A stretch of DNA of 64,000 bases from Methylobacterium sp. AMS5 (GCF_001542815.1 NZ_CP006992.1:4407501-4471500), one strand, 5' to 3'; numbered from the stretch's first letter, positions 1 through 9,198 are shown. Notes: a model not told the origin generated them from the sequence alone. A program made the numbers and translations.

Positions 1-164
1 CCGAGGCTTGCGCCGAGGTCGAACTGCTCGTCCCCGAGGACGGGGTCTCGCCGGGTCAGGCCTGCGTGATCTACGCCGACGACGGCCCGCGCGCGCAGGT
101 GCTCGGCGGCGGCACCATCCGGCGCATCGGCGCGTTGCAGGCAGGCGCCGCCGAGGCCGCCTGA
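1..164 (+). CDS. mnmA: tRNA-specific 2-thiouridylase MnmA, C-terminal end (partial)
   Basis: Reading in frame from base 3, the last 53 codons encode a beta-rich tail containing [19 protein letters not shown] and a final RRIGAL segment, ending in TGA. This PGQ-x-CV-Y ... LGGG-I pattern is typical of the C-terminal domain of MnmA, which thiolates U34 of some tRNAs with sulfur delivered by a sulfurtransferase. The catalytic N-terminal PP-loop domain lies outside the window, so the call rests on the tail alone. Confidence 0.7.
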   Translation, partial: EACAEVELLVPEDGVSPGQACVIYADDGPRAQVLGGGTIRRIGALQAGAAEAA

Positions 165-417
165 TGGGGGTGCTTCGCGCCGGGCTGATCTCGGTTTTCC
201 CAGATCCCGCGATCGCTCTTCGGGCGATCGCACCGCTCGGCAGGCGTGAAGAGCGCCCGCGAAGCGGCCTCGGCCACACCGAGGCGTCTCGATCGTCGTC
301 CCGAAAGGTCGCTGCCGGCTTTCGGAAAAGACGATGCGAAATGAGATGGCGAGAGCCCAAGCCGCGGAGGCGGCTGCCGGCGCGTGAGGCCGGAAGTCAT
401 GAGAGGGTGACAGTGAG

Positions 418-1074
418 ATGCTGAGCGAGCGGGTGCCCGAGGCCGGGCCCACCACCGAGCTGATGCGCAAGGCCTATGCCCGCTGGGCGCCGGTCTACGA
501 TGTGGTCTACGACAAGCTCACCGAGCCGGCCGCCCGCGCCGCCGTCGAGGCGGCCGTCGCCCACGGGCCGCGGGTGCTGGAGGCCGGCGTCGGCACCGGC
601 CTGTCGCTCGGCTACTATCCCCGCGACAGCTTCGTCTGCGGCGTCGATCTCTCCGAGGACATGCTCAAGCGCGCCCGCGGCAAGGTCCGCCGCAAGGGGC
701 TGACCCACGTGAAGGGCCTCCAGGTCATGGACGTGTGCCGCCTCGGCTACGCCGATGCGAGCTTCGACGCCGTGGTGGCGCAGTTCCTCATCACCCTGGT
801 GCCGAACCCGGAAGCCGCGCTCTCCGAGTTCCTGCGGGTGGTGCGCCCCGGCGGCGGCATCGTGCTCGCCAACCATTTCGGTCAGTCGAACGGGCCGGTG
901 GCGCGGGTCGAGGAGATCGTCGCGCCGCTCTGCACCAAGATCGGCTGGTCCTCGGACTTCAAGGCGACCCGGATCGAGGCCTGGGCCCAGCGCAACGGCG
1001 TCGAGGTCGTCGGCCTCGCGCCGACCTTCCCCGGCGGCTTCTTCAAGATCCTGCGCATGCGTAAGCGGGGCTGA
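418..1074 (+). CDS. Class I SAM-dependent methyltransferase, PmtA-like
   Basis: A 218-aa soluble protein with a Rossmann-type methyltransferase fold. Motif I is VLEAGVGTGLSLGYY (about residues 58-72), followed by the acidic GVDLSEDML motif that contacts the SAM ribose, and VRPGGGIVLANHF as the post-III strand. The N-terminal YARWAPVYD segment and the GVGTGLSL variant of motif I resemble phosphatidylethanolamine N-methyltransferases of the alphaproteobacterial PmtA type, which make phosphatidylcholine. Ubiquinone/menaquinone methyltransferase relatives share these motifs, so the substrate is inferred. A 253-bp gap separates it from mnmA, and it lies 38 bp upstream of a membrane-protein gene on the same strand. 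Confidence 0.75.
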   Translation: MLSERVPEAGPTTELMRKAYARWAPVYDVVYDKLTEPAARAAVEAAVAHGPRVLEAGVGTGLSLGYYPRDSFVCGVDLSEDMLKRARGKVRRKGLTHVKGLQVMDVCRLGYADASFDAVVAQFLITLVPNPEAALSEFLRVVRPGGGIVLANHFGQSNGPVARVEEIVAPLCTKIGWSSDFKATRIEAWAQRNGVEVVGLAPTFPGGFFKILRMRKRG

Positions 1075-1112
1075 GGACGGACACGCGACATCCGTCCGGC
1101 GGAGGCAGGCCG

Positions 1113-1949
1113 ATGACGTCACGGGACGGGGAGGGCGATCGACGCGACGGCGCGGCGAACCGGCCGGATCCTGCGGCCGGGCCGCCGGGGCCGCGCCGGC
1201 CCTGGCTGCGCTGGCTCCCGCTCCTGGCGCTGGCCCTGCTCTCCGTCGGCATCCTCGCCTCGGGGGGGGGGCGCTTCCTCGATCTCGACCGGCTCTCCGA
1301 GTCGCGGGTCTGGCTTCAGGCGCTCATCGCCGAGGACCGGGTGCGGGCGATCGCGCTGGCCTGCCTCGCCTATGTCGGCTCCGTGGTGGTCTCGCTGCCG
1401 GCGACGCTGGTGCTCACGGTGCTGGCCGGGCTGCTGTTCGGCCCCGTGACGGGCGCCTTGATCGCCATCGCCTCGTCCACGACGGGGGCGGCCATCGTGT
1501 TCTCGGTCGGGCGCTACGCCGCCGGCGACCTGATCCGGCGCAAGGCCGGCCCGCGGGTCGGCCGCTTCGCCGACGGGTTTCGCCGCGATGGCTTCGGCTA
1601 CATCCTGATCCTGCGGCTCCTGCCGATCTTCCCCTACTGGATCACCAACCTCGCCCCGGCCGCCTTCGGCGTGCCGCTTCGCACCTTCGCGCTCGCCACC
1701 CTGCTCGGCCTGACCCCGGGGGCCTTCATCTATGCCGGTCTCGGTGCCGGCCTCGAAGATCTGCTGGCCACGCGCGACGAAGTGAAGGCGGCCTGTCTCG
1801 CGGCTGGGGGGGCGGATTGCGCGAAGGGCATCGATCTGCGCGCGCTGGTGACGCCCGGCATGGTGGCCGCGCTGGCGGCGCTGGCAGGATTTGCTCTTTT
1901 GACGGTTTATCTGCGCCGACGGCTTGAGCGGCGGACGCTTCGCGCATAA
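1113..1949 (+). CDS. TVP38/TMEM64 (VTT/DedA-like) family membrane protein
   Basis: A 278-aa integral membrane protein. A proline- and arginine-rich cytosolic start is followed by a first helix near residues 30-50. The core VTT domain then carries hydrophobic segments, the conserved GLLFGPVTGALIAIASSTTGA loop region, and FRRDGFGYILILRLLPIFPYWITN, where the R-L-P-x-x-P pattern is typical of the family. The C-terminal helix (LAALAGFALLTVYL) ends in a basic tail. VTT/DedA proteins are linked to lipid scrambling or carrier-lipid recycling, but the role here is unknown. It follows a lipid-methyltransferase-like gene closely, which would fit a membrane-lipid function. Confidence 0.85.
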   Translation: MTSRDGEGDRRDGAANRPDPAAGPPGPRRPWLRWLPLLALALLSVGILASGGGRFLDLDRLSESRVWLQALIAEDRVRAIALACLAYVGSVVVSLPATLVLTVLAGLLFGPVTGALIAIASSTTGAAIVFSVGRYAAGDLIRRKAGPRVGRFADGFRRDGFGYILILRLLPIFPYWITNLAPAAFGVPLRTFALATLLGLTPGAFIYAGLGAGLEDLLATRDEVKAACLAAGGADCAKGIDLRALVTPGMVAALAALAGFALLTVYLRRRLERRTLRA

Positions 1950-2121
1950 GACTTGCGCACAAGCGAATGGCGCGTTGCCGGACTGACGTGCAACCTGACC
2001 GGCACAGGGGGAGCCGGGACAGGAACGCGCCCTTCGCGCCGCGATTGACCGACACAACGACGGGTGACGCTTGAGACGGCCCCGCCTTCCGTTCCCCGGC
2101 CGGCAGCCCGAGCCGGCGGAC

Positions 2122-3606
2122 ATGGCGCAGAATGAACTGGCGGCGATCGCTGCCCTGCCATGGCACAGCGGGGCAGCGACCGCGACCGCGCGGTCGCCCG
2201 GCCGGCTCGGCCTGTCCGGCCGCCTGTTCCTGCTGACGGTCGCCTTCGTCGTCCTGGCCGAGATCCTGATCTACGTTCCGGCAGTGGCGACCTACCGGAT
2301 GTCGCGGCTCTCCGACCGCGTCGCGGCGGCGCGGGTCGCCGCCCTCGTGCTGAACGCCGCCCCCGAGGGGCAGGTCCCCGACGAGACCGCTCGGCGCCTG
2401 CTCATGGGGGTCGGCGCCCGCGCCATCGCCGTGCGGGTCGGCGAGACGTGGCGTTACCTCACCGATGGACCGGCGCCGTCCGCCGTCGCCGAGACCGTGG
2501 ATCTGCGCGAGCGACGCCTGACGGGCTCGGTCGGCGGCGCCTTCCGGACGTTGTTCCTTCCCACCGAAGCGCCGATCCGGGCGATCGGACCCGGCCAGGA
2601 CGGCTTCGACGCCGTCGAGGTTCTGCTCGACGAGGGGCCTCTGCGGGCGGCCCTGGCCGATTTCTCGCTCCGGCTGCTCGTCGCCTGCCTCATCATCGCG
2701 GCCCTGGCGGCCGGGCTCGTGTTCTTCGTGCTTCAGCGGGCGATCGTGCGGCCGGTGGTCCGGCTCGCCCGCGACATCGCCGCCTTCGCCGACGACCCCG
2801 AGCGGACCGACCGGGTTGCCCGGCGCTCGGCGCGCACCGACGAGATCGGCGAGGCGGAGAACGCGCTCGCCCGGATGCAGGTGGCGCTTGGCGGCGAGCT
2901 GCGCCAGCGGCGGCGGCTGGCCGAGCTCGGCCTCTCGGTGAGCAAGATCAACCACGAATTGCGCAATCTGCTGACCACCGCCCAGCTTCTCGGTGACCGC
3001 CTGGAAAGCGTCTCCGATCCCCTGGTGCAGCGCGTCGCGCCGCGCCTCGTGGAGACCCTCGACCGGGCGATCCGCTTCTGCGAGGCGACGCTCGCCTATG
3101 GCCGCGCCACGGAGCCGAACCCGCAGCGGCGCATGGTGGCGCTCGGCCCTCTGCTCGAGGAACTGACCGACCTCGCCGACCTGATGCCGGCGGCCCGCAT
3201 CCGCGTGGAGGTGCGCGCGGCGCCGGATCTCGAGATCGACGTCGATCCCGAACAGCTCCTGCGGGCGCTGACCAACCTCGTGCGCAACGCGGTCCAGGCC
3301 CATGCCGCTGCCAAGACCGCGGACGGCACCGTGCTGATCGAGGGGGTCCGGAGCGGCGCGCTCGGCTCGGGCTCGGTCACGGTCCTCGTGACCGACAACG
3401 GACCCGGCGTGCCCGAGCGGGCCAAGGCGAACCTGTTCGCCGCCTTCCAGGGCTCGACCCGGGCCGGCGGCACGGGCCTCGGCCTCGCCATCGCCTCGGA
3501 GCTGGTGCGCCTCAACGGCGGAACGCTCTGCCTCGACGAGACGACGGACGGCGCGCGCTTCCGCATCGTCATCCCGGACCGCGCCGCGGGGGTGAAGGCG
3601 GCCTGA
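2122..3606 (+). CDS. HAMP-domain sensor histidine kinase, orphan
   Basis: A 494-aa membrane kinase. TM1 is about residues 34-55 and TM2 about 187-207, enclosing a periplasmic sensor region of about 130 residues. A HAMP linker (RPVVRLARDIAAF...) follows, then an unusual H-box INHELRNLLTTAQ with the phospho-acceptor near H278. The N-box is LTNLVRNAVQA, G1 is DNGPGVP and G2 is GGTGLGLAIA. The H-box lacks the usual proline (HELRNLL, not HELRTPL). No response regulator lies next to it, so its partner is unknown. A TTG start at 2071 would add 17 residues; the ATG at 2122 is preferred because the extension shows no conserved feature, but the ribosome site is weak for both. Confidence 0.85.
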   Translation: MAQNELAAIAALPWHSGAATATARSPGRLGLSGRLFLLTVAFVVLAEILIYVPAVATYRMSRLSDRVAAARVAALVLNAAPEGQVPDETARRLLMGVGARAIAVRVGETWRYLTDGPAPSAVAETVDLRERRLTGSVGGAFRTLFLPTEAPIRAIGPGQDGFDAVEVLLDEGPLRAALADFSLRLLVACLIIAALAAGLVFFVLQRAIVRPVVRLARDIAAFADDPERTDRVARRSARTDEIGEAENALARMQVALGGELRQRRRLAELGLSVSKINHELRNLLTTAQLLGDRLESVSDPLVQRVAPRLVETLDRAIRFCEATLAYGRATEPNPQRRMVALGPLLEELTDLADLMPAARIRVEVRAAPDLEIDVDPEQLLRALTNLVRNAVQAHAAAKTADGTVLIEGVRSGALGSGSVTVLVTDNGPGVPERAKANLFAAFQGSTRAGGTGLGLAIASELVRLNGGTLCLDETTDGARFRIVIPDRAAGVKAA

Positions 3607-3643
3607 AGGCCGCCTTCCGAAGTGTCCGCGGATGGGGCCGCGT

Positions 3644-5221
3644 TCAATGCCCCGCGCCGGCCGGTGCCGCGGCGCGGGGGCGGCGGATGAGCGGGGTGCC
3701 GCAGGCCATCGCCAGGAACAGCACCGTGAGGACGAGGAACACGTCCTCGAAGCTCATCACCAAGCCTTGAATCCGCACGGTGTTGTTGAGCGCCTTCAGC
3801 GCCATGCCGTTGGCGTCGCCCCCGAACACCTCGAACTGGCGCCGCATGGCGTCGAGGCGCTCCAGCGCGGCGCCGTTGGCCCAGGTGAAGCGCTCGTGCA
3901 GGCGCGCGAGGTGGAAGTCCCAGCGGGCGTTGAGCACCGTGTTGATGAGGGCGAGGCCGACCGCGCCGCCGAGGTTGCGCGTGAGGTTGAACAGGCCCGA
4001 GGCGTTCTTCATCCGCTCCGGCGGCAGGGTGCCGAGCGCGATGTTGTTGATCGGGATCATGCACAGCATCAGGGAGCAGCCCCGCAGCACCTGGGGCCAC
4101 AGCAGCTCGTAGAAATCCCAGTCCTTGGTCAGTCCGGTGACGATCCAGGTGCCGACCGCGAAGCCGGAGAATCCCATCGCCATCATGATGCGCGGATCGA
4201 GCTTGGCCGAGAGCTTTCCGGCGATCGGGGCGGTGGCGAACATGCACAGGCCTGAGACGAACATCGTCTCGCCGATCTGCAGCGCCGAGTAGCCGCGCAC
4301 CCGGGCGAGATAGACCGGGTAGAGGTAGGTCAGGCCGTAGAGGCCGATGCCCATCACGAAGCTGAAGACGCAGCCGGCGGCGAAGTTGCGGTCCGAGAAG
4401 GCGCGCAGGTCGACGATCGGCTGGCGCGCGGTGAAGACGCGGGCGAAGAAGGCCAAGCCCGACACGGCGCAGACGATGGCGCAGACGAACACCGCCTCGT
4501 CCTGCAGCCAGTCGTGGTTCGGCCCCTCCTCCAGCACGTATTCGAGGCAGCCGAGGAAGCCCGCCATGAAGGCGAGCCCGGCCCAGTCGAAGGACTTGAG
4601 CAGGTCGAAATTCGGCCGGTCGAAATCGATCAGGAGGAAGGTCGAGATCGTGACGAAGATGCCCGGCACGATGTTGATGAGGAACAGCCAGTGCCAGGAG
4701 AACAGGTCGGTGAGGTAGCCGCCGATGGTCGGGCCGATGGTGGGGGCCAGCGTCGCCACGAGGCCGATCATCGGCGAGACGATCGAGCGCTTCGAGGGCG
4801 GAAAGATCGTGAAGGCCGCAGCGAACACGGTCGGGATCATGCCGCCGCCGATGAAGCCCTGGAGCGCGCGCCAGACGATCATCTCGCCGATCGACGAGGA
4901 GGTGGCGCACATCAGGCTCATCAGCGTGAAGCCGGCCGCCGAGACCGAGAACATCCAGCGCGTCGAGAGCACCCGCGACAGGGTGCCCGAGAGCGGGATC
5001 GAGATGACCTCGGCGATGAGGTAGCTCGTCTGCACCCAGGGGATCTCGTCGCCGGAGGCCGAGAGGCCGGCCTGGATCTCGTTGAGCGAGGCCGAGACGA
5101 TCTGGATGTCGAGGATCGCCATGAACATCCCGAACACCATGCACAGGAACGCCACCATGCGGCGGCGGTCGATGGGCGGGTCGGCGGCAGGGCTTGCGGC
5201 GAGGGTCGCGCTGGCGGCCAT
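3644..5221 (-). CDS. DHA2-family MFS multidrug efflux transporter, EmrB-like
   Basis: A 525-aa inner-membrane transporter of the 14-helix drug:H+ antiporter family. The first helix carries FMAILDIQIVSASLNEI, the DHA2 motif D1 with Asp in helix 1. It is followed by WVQTSYLIAEVISIPLSGTLSRVL (motif A region), RALQGFIGGGMIPTVFA (motif B) and GPTIGGYLTD (motif C). The C-terminal half contains the typical LPPERMKNASGLFNLTRNLGGAVG. It is the downstream partner of the HlyD-type adaptor gene at 5419-6627, with an intergenic palindromic repeat between them. Together they should form an EmrAB-type tripartite pump under the divergent TetR gene. Start chosen at the ATG before AASATLAAS. Confidence 0.92.
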   Translation of the reverse strand: MAASATLAASPAADPPIDRRRMVAFLCMVFGMFMAILDIQIVSASLNEIQAGLSASGDEIPWVQTSYLIAEVISIPLSGTLSRVLSTRWMFSVSAAGFTLMSLMCATSSSIGEMIVWRALQGFIGGGMIPTVFAAAFTIFPPSKRSIVSPMIGLVATLAPTIGPTIGGYLTDLFSWHWLFLINIVPGIFVTISTFLLIDFDRPNFDLLKSFDWAGLAFMAGFLGCLEYVLEEGPNHDWLQDEAVFVCAIVCAVSGLAFFARVFTARQPIVDLRAFSDRNFAAGCVFSFVMGIGLYGLTYLYPVYLARVRGYSALQIGETMFVSGLCMFATAPIAGKLSAKLDPRIMMAMGFSGFAVGTWIVTGLTKDWDFYELLWPQVLRGCSLMLCMIPINNIALGTLPPERMKNASGLFNLTRNLGGAVGLALINTVLNARWDFHLARLHERFTWANGAALERLDAMRRQFEVFGGDANGMALKALNNTVRIQGLVMSFEDVFLVLTVLFLAMACGTPLIRRPRAAAPAGAGH

Positions 5222-5264
5222 GGGGCGCCTCGGAAAGTCTTGAATGCGATTGATCCCCTCCTCA

Positions 5265-5378
5265 CCCTCATCCTGAGGTGCCTCCGCGAAGTGGAGGCCT
5301 CGAAGGGTGTTCCAGGGATCGTGCGGGAACTGGAGGATCCTTCGAAGGCCCGCTGACGCGGGCAGCTCAGGATGAGGG
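5265..5378. repeat. Dispersed palindromic intergenic element, copy A
   Basis: About 114 bp lying between the efflux adaptor and transporter genes. It is bounded by a perfect 13-bp inverted repeat (CCCTCATCCTGAG at the left, CTCAGGATGAGGG at the right). Inside are two side hairpins (GCCTCC/GGAGGC and CCCGC/GCGGG) flanking a core containing TTCCAGGGATCG and GGAGGATCCTTCGA. Two further copies lie at 36782-36886 and 47965-48077. No coding potential is apparent. Confidence 0.85.
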
Positions 5379-5418
5379 GTTCGGCAGGATCGAAGGCCTT
5401 GTTCGGCTGGCCAAAGTC

Positions 5419-6627
5419 TCAGGGCCGGGCGGCGAGCCGTTGCACCGGCGCGTCGGCGCCCTCGCGGGTATCGACCCTCACCACGACCGAGAGGCCGGGG
5501 CGCAGCAGGCCCTCGCGGGCGAGATCCTCGGGCACGTGGACGCGCACGGGCAGGCGCTGGACGATCTTGGTGAAGTTGCCGGTGGCGTTGTCCGGCGGCA
5601 GCAGGCTGAAGACCGAGCCGGAGGCGGGCGAGAGCGATTCCACCGTGCCGACGATGTCGCGGTCGGGATAGGCGTCCACGTGGATGTGGACCTCCTGGCC
5701 GGGCCGGACGCGGGCGAGCTGCGTCTCCTTGAAGTTCGCATCGACCCGCACGCTCTGCAGCGGCACCAGGGCGGCGATGCGCGAGCCGGGGGAGACGTAG
5801 GCGCCGGCCTCCACGGCCTTGTTGCCGACGACGCCGTCGAAGGGCGCGCGGATCACCGCGAAGTCGAGGTCGCGCCGGGCACGGTCGACGGCCGTGCGCA
5901 ACTCCGCGGCGAGGTTTTCCGCCTCGCGCGTCTGCGCCCGCAGCACCTCGACATTGGCCCGCGCGGCGACGAGGGCGGCCTCGGCCGACTTCACCGCCGC
6001 CCCGGTGCGGTCGCGGTCGGCCTTGGCCTGATCGAGACGGGATTTCGCGACGAAATCGGCCTGCATCCCCGTGGCGCGGGCGTAGTCGGCGCCGGCTCGC
6101 ACGGCGTCGGCCTTCGCGGCCTCGATCTGCGCCGCGCTCTGAAGCACCTGCGCCTGCGCCGCCTCGGCCTGCCGGCCGACGCGGGTAATGGTGCTCTCCT
6201 GCGTGGCGAGCTTGTCCTCCGCGGCCTTCAGGGCGAGGCGATAATCGCCGTCGTCGAGCCGGGCGATCACGTCGCCCCGCTTCACCGCCTGCCCGTTCAC
6301 CACGGGCACCGCCGCGAGATAGCCCGACACCTTGGCGGCCAGAACCGAGATGTCCGCCTGCACGTAGGCGTCGTCGGTGCTGACGAAAAAGCGCCCGACC
6401 GTCCACCAGTCCCAGCCGGCATAGGCGCCGCCGCCGAGCGCCGCGCACAGCACGAGGCCCAGCACCGCCCGCCGCAGCGGACGCCGGGGTTTGGCGGGGG
6501 AGGGCGGCACCGGCTCGGCGACGACCGGGGCGGGTCGCAAGGCCGCTGCCCGGCCGGCCTCGGCCCGCTCCTCCTCGGCCGTCTCAAGGGCGGCCTCGGA
6601 GCGGCCGGCATCCTCACGCAGCGACAT
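5419..6627 (-). CDS. HlyD/EmrA-family membrane fusion protein of a multidrug pump
   Basis: A 402-aa periplasmic adaptor. A single TM helix (RAVLGLVLCAALGGGAYAGW, about residues 50-70) is followed by TDDAYVQADISVLAAKVSGYL, the EmrA-type beta-barrel/lipoyl half-motif, and then a long alpha-helical hairpin rich in A, E, K and Q. The second lipoyl half is IRAPFDGVVGNKAVEAGAYVSPG, and FTKIVQRLPVRV is the typical C-terminal strand. Starts at 6645 and 6669 are possible, but the latter would run through the palindromic operator, so the ATG at 6627 is preferred. The transporter gene follows on the same strand. Confidence 0.9.
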   Translation of the reverse strand: MSLREDAGRSEAALETAEEERAEAGRAAALRPAPVVAEPVPPSPAKPRRPLRRAVLGLVLCAALGGGAYAGWDWWTVGRFFVSTDDAYVQADISVLAAKVSGYLAAVPVVNGQAVKRGDVIARLDDGDYRLALKAAEDKLATQESTITRVGRQAEAAQAQVLQSAAQIEAAKADAVRAGADYARATGMQADFVAKSRLDQAKADRDRTGAAVKSAEAALVAARANVEVLRAQTREAENLAAELRTAVDRARRDLDFAVIRAPFDGVVGNKAVEAGAYVSPGSRIAALVPLQSVRVDANFKETQLARVRPGQEVHIHVDAYPDRDIVGTVESLSPASGSVFSLLPPDNATGNFTKIVQRLPVRVHVPEDLAREGLLRPGLSVVVRVDTREGADAPVQRLAARP

Positions 6628-6649
6628 GGCTGACATCCCAGACATGTAT

Positions 6650-6668
6650 TGACCGAACCGTTCGGTCA
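6650..6668. promoter_or_regulatory. TetR operator-like palindrome 1
   Basis: TGACCGAAC and GTTCGGTCA form a perfect inverted repeat around a central C, just upstream of the adaptor gene start. It matches the second palindrome at 6717-6735 and sits in the divergent intergenic region beside a TetR-family gene. That is the usual layout of an autoregulated efflux locus. Confidence 0.75.
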
Positions 6669-6716
6669 TTCGTCGGGCCGAGTTGACGCCGCCCTCATTG
6701 GAGAGCTAGCTAGCAC

Positions 6717-6735
6717 TGACTGAACGGTTCGGTCA
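6717..6735. promoter_or_regulatory. TetR operator-like palindrome 2
   Basis: TGACTGAAC G GTTCGGTCA is the same palindrome as at 6650-6668 with one mismatch in the left arm. It lies 33 bp upstream of the TetR gene start, so it could serve in autoregulation. The two sites are 67 bp apart centre to centre. Confidence 0.75.
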
Positions 6736-6767
6736 ATGCGGGCGAGTTGGGGTAAGCGGGTCAGGCC

Positions 6768-7430
6768 ATGGTGGGTGCGGCGACACAGGAACGGGGGCCG
6801 GTAGCCCCGCAAGCAACCTCATCGGGCGAGAGCGACAAGCGCCGGCAGATCCTGGAGGGCGCGCGTCAGGTGTTCATGGCCTCCGGCTTCGACGGGGCCA
6901 GCATGGGCGAGATCGCCAAGACCGCGAACGTCTCGAAGGGTACGCTCTACGTCTACTTCGACAGCAAGGAAGCCCTGTTCGAGGCCCTGACCACCGAGGC
7001 GAAGGCGGGTTTGGCCGAGAACCTGTTCCGGCTCGACGAGGACGACCCGGATGTCCGCGCCGTGCTGACCCGGCTCGGCACCAGCTATCTCACGATGATG
7101 GCGCGGCCGGAGCACGTCTCGATCATCCGCATGGTGATCGGCGCCTGCGAGAAATTTCCCCGGTTCGGGCAAGCCTTCTACGAGGCCGGTCCCGCCTGCG
7201 GGGTCGGGCGGCTCAAGGCCTATCTCGATGCCCAGGTCTCGGCCGGGCGCCTCTCCGTCGCCGACACCGATCTCGCCGCCAAGCACTTCCTCCAGCTCTG
7301 CCAGGCCGGGATGCTGACGCGCCTGCTGTTCAATGCGGGCGCGGCACCGGACGAGGCCGAGATCCGGCACCGGGTCGCGGAAGCCGTTCGCGTCTTCTAC
7401 GCGGGCTACGGACCGTCCACGGCGGGGTGA
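6768..7430 (+). CDS. TetR/AcrR-family transcriptional repressor
   Basis: A 220-aa regulator. The N-terminal helix-turn-helix (about residues 25-70) reads RRQILEGARQVFMASGFDGASM, then EIAKTANVSKGTLYVYF and KEALFEAL, the TetR signature. The remaining ~150 residues form the helical ligand-binding domain (AefR/AcrR-like C-terminal type), including MARPEHVSIIRMVIGACEKFP. It is divergent from the EmrAB-type pump genes, and two matching palindromes lie in the 140-bp gap, so it most likely represses the pump and itself until a toxic ligand binds. The ligand cannot be read from sequence. Confidence 0.92.
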   Translation: MVGAATQERGPVAPQATSSGESDKRRQILEGARQVFMASGFDGASMGEIAKTANVSKGTLYVYFDSKEALFEALTTEAKAGLAENLFRLDEDDPDVRAVLTRLGTSYLTMMARPEHVSIIRMVIGACEKFPRFGQAFYEAGPACGVGRLKAYLDAQVSAGRLSVADTDLAAKHFLQLCQAGMLTRLLFNAGAAPDEAEIRHRVAEAVRVFYAGYGPSTAG

Positions 7431-7434
7431 CCGC

Positions 7435-9198
7435 TCACCCGGCGAGCGCGAAGGCCGGATCGTCGGCGAAGTCGCCCCCGGACAGAATCGACTGCTCCAG
7501 GCCGCCCGCCGCCGGCAGCAGGTTCTCGGCGAAGAAGCGGGCGAGCGCGATGCGCGCGGCATGGGCCGGATCGGTCTCGCCCGCCTTCACGGCCGCGCTC
7601 GAAGCCAACCCCGCCGTCGCGAGGCAGGCCGCGCCCTGCACGAGGCCGAACAGGCGCAGATACGGCGTCGCACCGGGGAGCGCCTCCTGCGGGCGGTTCG
7701 AGGCGAGCGCCTTGAGCAGGAAACTCGTCGCCCGGTCGAGGCTGCCGATGCCGTCCCGCAGGCGCGCCGCCGCGTGGCCGAAGCCGGGGGTGCTGTCCTT
7801 CAACAGGCCCTCCGCCACCCGCCGCATCGAAGCGATCTGCGCGCCGACCGTGGCACCGCCGTTCAGCGGCAGCTTGCGGGTGACGAGGTCGATCGCCTGG
7901 ATGCCGTTGGTGCCCTCGTAGATCCCGAGGATGCGGGCATCGCGCATGAGTTGGGCCGCACCCGTCTCCTCGACGAAGCCCATGCCGCCATGGACCTGCA
8001 CGCCGAGCGAGGTCACCTCGTTGGCGATGTCGGTGGAGAAGGCTTTGGCCACCGGCGTCAGCAGCGAGGCGCGGTCATGCGCCGCCTTTCCCTCGGGTCC
8101 ATCAGCGGCGTCGAGGCCTTGCGCGGTGAGGTAGCAGATGCCGCGGGCCGCCGCCGTGTAGGCCTTCATCGTCAGCAGCGTGCGCTGGATGTCGGCATGC
8201 GCCACGATGGCGCTGACCGGCTCGGGCGAGCCCGGTGCCCGGCCCTGGCGGCGCTCGCGGGCGTAGTCGAGGGCCTTCTGATAGGCGGCTTCCGCCACAC
8301 CCACGCCCTGGAGGCCAACATTGAGCCGGGCCGAGTTCATCATCGTGAACATGCAGGCCAGCCCCCGGTTCTCCTCGCCGATCAGCCAGCCGGTCGCGCC
8401 GCCGGCGTCACCGAAGGCCATGGAGCAGGTCGGCGAGGCGTGGATGCCGAGCTTGTGCTCGAGGCCCGAACACCGCAGGTCGTTGCGCGTGCCGTCCGGC
8501 AGCACCTTCGGTACGAGGAACAGCGAGATGCCGCGGGTGCCGGCCGGGGCGTCCTTGAGGCGGGCGAGCACGAGGTGGCAGATGTTGCCGGCCAGGTCGT
8601 GCTCGCCGTAGGTGATGTAGATCTTGGCGCCCGTGATCCGGTAGGTGCCGTCGCCGTTGGGCTCGGCGCGGGTGCGCAGCGCCGAAAGGTCCGAGCCGGC
8701 CTGCGGCTCGGTCAGGTTCATGGTCGCGGTCCACTCGCCCGAGACGAGCTTTTCGAGGTAGCGCCCCTTCAGGTCGTCGGAGCCATGGGCGGCCAGCGCC
8801 TCGATGCCGCCGACGGTGAGGATCGGGCACAGGCCGAAGGCGAGGTTCGCGCCGTTCCACATCTCGGTGCAGGCGGCGGCGATCAGGTGCGGCAGGCCCT
8901 GCCCACCGTAGTCGGGGTCAGCAAGCACGCCGTTCCACCCGCCCTCGACGAAGGCGCGGTAGGCTGACGCCCAACCCGGCGCGGTGGTGACGTGCCCGTC
9001 CGAGAACGGCGTGCCGTGGCGGTCGCCGATCCGGTTGAGCGGTGCGATGACGTTGCCGGCGAACCGGCCCGCCTCCTCAAGAATGGCGACCGCATCCTCC
9101 GGGCCGATCTCCGCGCCGCTGCGCGCCAGCACGGCGTCGAGCCCCGCGACGTGGCGGAGGGTGAAGGCCATCTCCTCGACGGGCGCGCGATAGCTCAT
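7435..9198 (-). CDS. Acyl-CoA dehydrogenase, long DmdC-type family
   Basis: A 587-aa FAD enzyme, longer than the usual 380 aa because it carries the extra N- and C-terminal domains of the DmdC/AidB-like branch. Visible motifs are LTEPQAGSDLSALRTRA (substrate/FAD loop), GAKIYITYGEHDLA, MNSARLNVGLQGVGVAEAAY and, near the end, MGFVEETGAAQLMRDARILGIYEGTNGIQA, where IYEGTNGIQ is diagnostic. It would oxidise an acyl-CoA and pass electrons to ETF. The precise acyl group is unknown; 3-methylmercaptopropionyl-CoA dehydrogenases share this architecture. It converges with the TetR gene, whose stop is 4 bp away. Start chosen at the ATG before SYRAPVEEM, the family's usual N-terminus. Confidence 0.88.
   Translation of the reverse strand: MSYRAPVEEMAFTLRHVAGLDAVLARSGAEIGPEDAVAILEEAGRFAGNVIAPLNRIGDRHGTPFSDGHVTTAPGWASAYRAFVEGGWNGVLADPDYGGQGLPHLIAAACTEMWNGANLAFGLCPILTVGGIEALAAHGSDDLKGRYLEKLVSGEWTATMNLTEPQAGSDLSALRTRAEPNGDGTYRITGAKIYITYGEHDLAGNICHLVLARLKDAPAGTRGISLFLVPKVLPDGTRNDLRCSGLEHKLGIHASPTCSMAFGDAGGATGWLIGEENRGLACMFTMMNSARLNVGLQGVGVAEAAYQKALDYARERRQGRAPGSPEPVSAIVAHADIQRTLLTMKAYTAAARGICYLTAQGLDAADGPEGKAAHDRASLLTPVAKAFSTDIANEVTSLGVQVHGGMGFVEETGAAQLMRDARILGIYEGTNGIQAIDLVTRKLPLNGGATVGAQIASMRRVAEGLLKDSTPGFGHAAARLRDGIGSLDRATSFLLKALASNRPQEALPGATPYLRLFGLVQGAACLATAGLASSAAVKAGETDPAHAARIALARFFAENLLPAAGGLEQSILSGGDFADDPAFALAG

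Noticed and set aside
3096..5144. Long minus-strand frame spanning the kinase end and the MFS gene
   Set aside because: Out-of-phase with the EmrB-like gene and crosses an antisense kinase gene; no domain in its translation.
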